From Persicobacter sp. CCB-QB2 (GTDB taxonomy: Bacteria; Bacteroidota; Bacteroidia; Cytophagales; Cyclobacteriaceae), in assembly GCF_001274635.1 (NCBI RefSeq), contig NZ_LBGV01000001.1, positions 1,116,001-1,180,000 on the forward strand: a stretch of 64,000 nt of DNA, read 5' to 3'. The notes beneath the pieces were generated by a model. The model made no database searches and was not told the origin of the DNA. It saw only the letters and a list, made by a program, of their open reading frames with translations. Shown here in pieces: positions 59,497-64,000 of this stretch (positions are counted from its first letter, which is position 1; every line of letters starts with the position of its first letter). Made by a program: the position numbers and the translations under genes.

Positions 59497-60809
59497 GGGG
59501 GGCGGATCGTGTTACTTGAAATTTTAATGGAATCAGGGATGCCATCGTATAAATCAATTAGATAATACTGGCTGTTTTCGTTGCTATAATCCGCCGTTTT
59601 TATTCTTTGGGCATGTCCTTCATATAAAAGGCTCTCCTTGTATTCGTCCGCTGGCTTTTGCTCCCAGTACTTCAAAATATTCCCCGCAAGCTTAAAGCCA
59701 TAGGGGGCTTTTGATTTGTCCATGCCCGGGATTTCACTTCTGTCAGGAATTTCTCCCTGAATGGTGAATCTGACTTCGCGTTTATTTTGATAAGCATCTG
59801 TCATCCGGATCCTGATATGGTAAGTGCTGTCGGGTTCTACCCAAAAAGTACCATCTCCATAAGCCTGTTGCTGAAAAGCCAAATGATTCCCCTGATCCAG
59901 ATATAATTTTGCGAAGCGTTGTCTTCTTAGTTTTTCGATTTCATAATTGGTGTGAACCAAAATCTGTCGGCTTTCCACAAATGACAATAAGTCTAAATGA
60001 TGCTGGTAAGTCAGGCTGTCATTGATGAAAAGCTCAAAACTGGAAATGCCATTTTTGTTGGAGGCTCCGTTCAATCGGTCAAAGGCCATGATCTCTATGC
60101 CGAGTTTTCCGTTTGCCGCTATGGGATCTGTAATTTCGTAATACCCGTTTTTTAAGCTTAGCGGCCAGTCGGTCCATTGGAACCCGTGATTGATGCGGCT
60201 ATCGATTTCCATTGGGCGAAGTGCCAGTCGAACGGCCGAAGGGGGGATGTCATCTTTAATTTCTTTAAAGCCGTAGGAGAGGGGGTTCACCACTCTTTGT
60301 TCCTTATCACGAATTTCGAAATGTAAATGTGGGCCGCCTGATCCACCTGAGTTGCCGGAAAGTGCAATGACTTCCCCTTGTTTCACCGGAAAATCTTTGG
60401 GGCCAGGAAACATTTCAATGGTATAGGATTTCTCCTGGTATTGTTTTTTTAGGACTTCCCGGGCAATTTTATCATTAAAGGAAAGTAAGTGGCCGTATAC
60501 GGTGGTGGAGCCATTGGGGTGAGCAATGTATAATGCCCAACCGTAACCTCCATGGGAGATTTTGATTCTGGAAATATATCCATCCGCTGCGGCATATACG
60601 AGTAAGCCCGTGACGCCTTTGGTTTTAATGTCAATACCGGCGTGGAAGTGTCCGGGTCTGAGTTCTCCCATGGTGCCGGAGAGAAAGTTAGTTTTGCCGG
60701 TTTGTATGGGGAAGATATAATAACCTTTTTCTGCTTCCACCTGTGCAAGTAGCGGGAAAGACAGGAGGTAGAATAGAAAGCTGAAAAAAAGGATAGGGGA
60801 GCATTTCAT
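59442..60809 (-). CDS. M23 (LytM-type) metallopeptidase, frameshifted near its end
   Basis: From the ATG at 60809 (MKCSPILFFSF; the frame is open to 60875). Signal peptide ends FPLLAQVE. The peptidase domain has GHFHAGIDIKT (zinc His and Asp) and GGPHLHFEI (second His pair), a complete M23 site. These enzymes cut peptidoglycan cross-bridges or peptides in the periplasm. A beta-rich region follows. In the present sequence it ends 20 codons after a C6 run with unrelated residues (KLRFRRPVTSISFIRI); the next frame continues the true protein. Either a one-base loss or a sequencing error. Confidence 0.85.
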   Translation of the reverse strand: MKCSPILFFSFLFYLLSFPLLAQVEAEKGYYIFPIQTGKTNFLSGTMGELRPGHFHAGIDIKTKGVTGLLVYAAADGYISRIKISHGGYGWALYIAHPNGSTTVYGHLLSFNDKIAREVLKKQYQEKSYTIEMFPGPKDFPVKQGEVIALSGNSGGSGGPHLHFEIRDKEQRVVNPLSYGFKEIKDDIPPSAVRLALRPMEIDSRINHGFQWTDWPLSLKNGYYEITDPIAANGKLGIEIMAFDRLNGASNKNGISSFELFINDSLTYQHHLDLLSFVESRQILVHTNYEIEKLRRQRFAKLYLDQGNHLAFQQQAYGDGTFWVEPDSTYHIRIRMTDAYQNKREVRFTIQGEIPDRSEIPGMDKSKAPYGFKLAGNILKYWEQKPADEYKESLLYEGHAQRIKTADYSNENSQYYLIDLYDGIPDSIKISSNTIRPPFKLRFRRPVTSISFIRI

Positions 60810-60901
60810 AAAATGTATTCGAAGGTTATGGGTTAGAATAGTTCGCAATAAAAAAAATGACTGTCTCTTTATCAAACGAAAAAAAAGCGACAGTCATTAA
60901 G

Positions 60902-61061
60902 AGCGTGTTTAAAAGCCAAAATTCGTAACGAAAATTTGATTATGGCAGAAGCCATACCCGATTATTTTGAGGGATTAGTAGCGCTATTATTGAGAAATTA
61001 TCCAAACTCACTTCCAATAATTCGAATTTGCAGTCGGATAGTGCAGTTTTAAACACGCGCT
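60902..61061. repeat. Short element with terminal inverted repeats
   Basis: AGCGTGTTTAAAA (60902-60914) and TTTTAAACACGCGCT (61047-61061) are inverted repeats apart from two extra bases, bounding 160 bases between two minus-strand genes. Inside is a small hairpin ATGGC / GCCAT (about 60942-60955). No coding capacity. Looks like a miniature inverted-repeat element; unrelated to the A-H family. Confidence 0.55.
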
Positions 61062-61083
61062 AAGTTTTTTTATTTTTTCGGGA

Positions 61084-61695
61084 TTATTTCACGTCCACCT
61101 CCAGCATTTTCTTTTCACCAATGAAACACTCCAGCTTATCACCGATGTTCACCTTTCCTACTCCGGCAGGGGTACCGGTGAAAATCAAATCACCTTTTTT
61201 GAGCATAAAAAACTTACTCATATGGGCAATGATTTCATCGATACTCCAAATCATATGAGACGTATTACCTTTTTGTCGTTCTTCCTTATTCACTTTTAGA
61301 GAAAAATCAAGATTGGACAAATCCAGTTCGTCTTTTGGTATAAAAGTCTGGGAAACCGGAGCGGAGCCATTGAAACCTTTAGCGGTGTCCCAGGGTAAAC
61401 CTTTCGCTTTTAATTTGGCCTGAAGATCCCTGGCCGTAAAATCGATACCAATGCCCACCTCATCATAATATTTATGCGCAAATTTAGGTTTGATGTTTTT
61501 TCCATTGTGATTAATCTTCACCACTATTTCTACCTCATGATGGACATCATTGGTCCAGTCCGGAATATAGAAAGGGTCCACCGAGCGAAGATAGGCGGTT
61601 TCGGGTTTGGTAAAAATCACAGGTTCGTCCGGGCGTTCATTGTTCAGTTCTTTAATATGGTCTACATAGTTTCTCCCGATTGCGATGATTTTCAT
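61084..61695 (-). CDS. Fumarylacetoacetate hydrolase-family protein
   Basis: 203 residues, single FAH domain: IGRNYVDHIKELNN, PVIFTKPETA and DVHHEVEIVVKI (metal-binding Glu residues), IGIDFTARDLQ, then TGTPAGVG. Members cleave C-C bonds in 2-keto acids (acylpyruvases, oxaloacetate decarboxylases). Single-gene unit with no degradation cluster alongside, so a housekeeping acylpyruvase/oxaloacetate role is likely but not proven. ATG at 61695. Confidence 0.92.
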   Translation of the reverse strand: MKIIAIGRNYVDHIKELNNERPDEPVIFTKPETAYLRSVDPFYIPDWTNDVHHEVEIVVKINHNGKNIKPKFAHKYYDEVGIGIDFTARDLQAKLKAKGLPWDTAKGFNGSAPVSQTFIPKDELDLSNLDFSLKVNKEERQKGNTSHMIWSIDEIIAHMSKFFMLKKGDLIFTGTPAGVGKVNIGDKLECFIGEKKMLEVDVK

Positions 61696-61820
61696 AAAAG
61701 ACGGATATTTATAGGTATAGCGAGGGCAGGGCCTCTGGAAAAATTTTTCTGAAATTTCCGCAAAAATAACTTTTTAATAGGATAAAATTCCGTTCTTTGG
61801 ATGCAGAAATTAATTGTATT

Positions 61821-62366
61821 ATGAGTAAGGTACTAAAAAATCTTGATCCGAAGGCAGTTGAAGCATTGAAAGCTGAATTTGCCGCTGCTGGCGTAAATCA
61901 CCAAATTGTGGATGAGGGCGACAATAATGACGAAATGGTCAACTTTCGTTTTGTTGGCAAGCATGAAGGAGAAGAGGTGATCTTTGATGTGATGATGTCC
62001 ACCCTTCGTTTGGAGCATGCCGGTGAGCTCTATGAAGAGGCCGAGAAAGAGGTGTTGAAGCGTTTTCCTAATCTTCCGCAGAATTCTGAGGAGTGGAACC
62101 TGACAGATCAGCAAATCGAAGAAGTAGAAGAAGTTTTGGCAGATGCCATGATGGAAGCTGAGGCAGAAGGAACCGTGAAGGTGAAAGAGCATGTTACTTT
62201 GGATTACAATTCCGATTTGGATACGGAAATCTATGTGGATGTAGCGTTGAATGTGGATGCGATCGACAATCAGGTAATTGCCAAGTTTGTGGATGATTAC
62301 AATAGCGGTGCATTAAAACTTGATGACCAATTGTATTCCTTCGTTCACGAAGAAGATGAGCAATAA
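61821..62366 (+). CDS. Acidic hypothetical protein
   Basis: 181 residues from the ATG at 61821 (MSKVLKNLDPKAVEAL). No signal peptide or membrane segment. Very acidic, with a Glu/Asp-rich middle (about 90-130; QIEEVEEVLADAMMEAEAEG) and an opening like bacterial ribosome/nucleoid-sized helical proteins. Family not recognised. A TTG in frame at 61797 is less likely. It is alone, convergent with the acyl-CoA ligase gene, with a shared strong terminator. Confidence 0.78.
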   Translation: MSKVLKNLDPKAVEALKAEFAAAGVNHQIVDEGDNNDEMVNFRFVGKHEGEEVIFDVMMSTLRLEHAGELYEEAEKEVLKRFPNLPQNSEEWNLTDQQIEEVEEVLADAMMEAEAEGTVKVKEHVTLDYNSDLDTEIYVDVALNVDAIDNQVIAKFVDDYNSGALKLDDQLYSFVHEEDEQ

Positions 62367-62383
62367 TCAAAAGCTTATAAAAA

Positions 62384-62416
62384 AGGAAAGGCTAGCAATT
62401 ATGCTAGCCTTTTTTG
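62384..62416. terminator. Bidirectional terminator between convergent genes
   Basis: Stem AAGGCTAGC / GCTAGCCTT with a 6-base loop; A-rich before, T6 after. Confidence 0.92.
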
Positions 62417-62433
62417 GTTCATAGTGGTTCTGG

Positions 62434-64000
62434 TTATACAGAAACGCTTTTGCGTTCCTCGTATTCCTTTAATTTTCTCCTTAATATTTTGCCCACATTG
62501 GATTTGGGTAATTCTTCCAAAAATTCAATATGTTTAGGTCGTTTGTAGGCAGTTAAATGTGCTTTACAATAAGTGAAAATTTCTTCTTTGGTTAGTGTCG
62601 GGTCATTTTTGATGATAAATGCCTTTACGGTTTCATTGGATTTTTCATCCGGTATTCCAATAACCCCAGCTTCCGCCACTTTGGGGTGAGAAGTGACGGC
62701 AGCTTCTACCTCATTGGGGTAAACATTGAAGCCGGAAACATTGATCATTTCCTTTTTTCGATCGACTAGCTTAATATAGCCCTCAACGGTCATATATCCA
62801 ATATCTCCGGTCTTTAACCAATCCCCTTCCATGACCAGCGCTGTTTCGTCTGTTCTGTTCCAGTAGCCTCTCATCACCTGCGGGCCACGCACCCAGACTT
62901 CTCCATGTTCCCCGAAATCCATATCCTTTCCTTCGTCGGAAACGATGCGCACGTCAGTACTTGGCAAAGGCATGCCGATCGTCCCGATTTTTTCGGAGCC
63001 ATCAATCGGGTTGCAGGCCACCACCGGGGAAGATTCTGTTAATCCATAGCCTTCGGCCAATGGGCATCCGGTTACTTTTTTCCACTTTTCAGCTACATGG
63101 TCCTGTACTGCCATGCCGCCGCCAATGGCCACTTTAAAATTGGAGAAATCAATATTTAAAAAGTCCTTCTGTAATAATAAGGCATTGAATAAAGTGTTCA
63201 CGCCAGTAAAAACCGAGAATGGATGTTTTTTTAGTTCTTTGATAAAAGCGGGTAAATCTCGTGGATTCGTGATTAAGATGTTTTTTCCACCGGTTTTGAA
63301 GAACAGCCAGCAATTCACTGTGAGCGCAAAAATGTGGTATAATGGTAAAGCCGTGATTACAATTTCCTTCCCAGCTACCAAACCGGTCATCATCCATGCG
63401 CCATTTTGCTCCATATTGGCGATGATGTTCCGGTGGGTCAACATCGCGCCTTTGGAGATTCCCGTGGTGCCTCCCGTATATTGTAAAAAGGCCAAATCTT
63501 CCGGAGCCAATTCTACTTTTTCCAGCCGGAGCTTGCTGCCTTCTTTTAACGCGTCTTTAAAAGAAACATGCCCGTCCAATTGATATGGAGGGACCATTTT
63601 TTTAATATGTTTCACAACAAAGTTCACAATGTTGCCTTTTAAGCCGCCAAGTAAATCACCTAATTTGGTGACAATAACATGCTTAATGTCCGTGTCCGTA
63701 AGAATTTCTTCCAGATTCGAGGCGAAGTTGGCAACGATTACAATGGCTTTCGCTCCGGAATCTTTGAACTGATGTGCCATTTCATGAGTGGTATATAACG
63801 GATTGGTGTTAACCACGATCAGGCCTGCTTTCAATGCACCAAACATGACGATGGGGTATTGCAGGAGGTTGGGCATCTGAATGGCTATTCGATCTCCTTT
63901 TTTAAGACCTAGAGATTGTTGCAGATAGGCTGCAAAATCATCGCTAAGTTGGTCGATTTGGTTAAAAGTCATGGCGGCGCCCATATTTTCAAAGGCGATT
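62434..64000 (-). CDS. fadD: Long-chain acyl-CoA ligase, second copy (cut by window end)
   Basis: About 522 residues visible, frame still open at the right edge; by comparison with the copy at 33023-34723 about 45 N-terminal residues lie outside. Motifs: LQYTGGTTGISKGAMLTH, GYGLTESSPV, WLKTGDIG, DRKKEMINVSGFNVYPNEVE and PKSNVGKILRRKL. Strongly similar to the first ligase over its whole length. It activates long-chain fatty acids to acyl-CoA at the expense of ATP. It ends ERKSVSV, without the G-run tail of the other copy. Confidence 0.92.
   Translation of the reverse strand, partial: IAFENMGAAMTFNQIDQLSDDFAAYLQQSLGLKKGDRIAIQMPNLLQYPIVMFGALKAGLIVVNTNPLYTTHEMAHQFKDSGAKAIVIVANFASNLEEILTDTDIKHVIVTKLGDLLGGLKGNIVNFVVKHIKKMVPPYQLDGHVSFKDALKEGSKLRLEKVELAPEDLAFLQYTGGTTGISKGAMLTHRNIIANMEQNGAWMMTGLVAGKEIVITALPLYHIFALTVNCWLFFKTGGKNILITNPRDLPAFIKELKKHPFSVFTGVNTLFNALLLQKDFLNIDFSNFKVAIGGGMAVQDHVAEKWKKVTGCPLAEGYGLTESSPVVACNPIDGSEKIGTIGMPLPSTDVRIVSDEGKDMDFGEHGEVWVRGPQVMRGYWNRTDETALVMEGDWLKTGDIGYMTVEGYIKLVDRKKEMINVSGFNVYPNEVEAAVTSHPKVAEAGVIGIPDEKSNETVKAFIIKNDPTLTKEEIFTYCKAHLTAYKRPKHIEFLEELPKSNVGKILRRKLKEYEERKSVSV

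Noticed and set aside
61833..62192. 119-codon minus-strand frame opposite the acidic hypothetical protein
   Set aside because: Composition (Leu/Phe/His rich) is the mirror of the acidic Glu/Asp codons on the plus strand.

Overview
The window looks like a chromosomal segment of a Bacteroidota bacterium, most likely order Cytophagales. Three things point there. Promoter-like sites follow the Bacteroidota pattern TTG/TTTG, about 19-21 bases, TAnnTTTG (pyrG, cobalamin riboswitch, YfcC-type transporter). Shine-Dalgarno sequences are mostly weak or absent. The gene set is typical: pyrG-yidC, etfBA next to a bifunctional nuclease and nupC, PadR-PspC/GIN-domain pair, TlpA-like thioredoxins, YwqK/MORN protein, OlsF-like fused acyltransferase, paired deoxynucleoside kinases. 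Most genes are housekeeping or envelope genes. No tRNA, rRNA, CRISPR or prophage was seen.

Layout. 1-6.8 kb: yidC (cut by the window edge), pyrG, an orphan receiver protein, fabH and a 7TM-GAF sensor broken by a frameshift. 6.9-13.1 kb: thioredoxin lipid/envelope genes, GtrA and a GT-C glycosyltransferase, an OmpA-type protein and two small unknowns. 13.4-23.6 kb: two deoxynucleoside kinases, a TPR protein, etfBA-BFN-nupC, xseAB, an ECF sigma operon and a DEDD exonuclease. 23.8-32.8 kb: heptosyltransferase-like gene, murI, HDAC-like deacetylase, rhomboid protease, OmpH-like lipoprotein, zincin and a nucleoside-recognition (Spm-like) membrane protein. 33.0-39.3 kb: acyl-CoA ligase, an IS256-family element, a YfcC-type carrier and a beta-barrel. 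39.5-45.6 kb: ferritin, sulfotransferase and four overlapping glycosyltransferases (surface polysaccharide). 46-55.5 kb: PspC/GIN + PadR, OlsF-like acyltransferase, beta-barrel, second GAF sensor, patatin, small PlsC-type acyltransferase. 55.5-64 kb: an orphan cobalamin riboswitch, YwqK protein, bcp, M23 peptidase with a perfect tandem duplication, FAH-family enzyme, an acidic unknown and a second acyl-CoA ligase cut by the window end.

Most unusual content. (1) A family of at least eight intergenic elements of about 75-265 bp, with imperfect terminal inverted repeats and a strongly conserved 3' half. In three places the element's own end supplies the stop codon of the gene upstream. (2) A well-formed cobalamin riboswitch with its own promoter but no downstream gene on its strand; two terminators follow about 520-580 bases later. 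(3) An 837-bp tandem duplication joining the ends of an M23 peptidase gene and bcp. (4) Two one-base frameshifts, each in a C/G homopolymer. (5) An IS256-type element with long hairpins downstream of its transposase. I see no classical defence system; the repeat family and the orphan riboswitch are the best candidates for undescribed biology.
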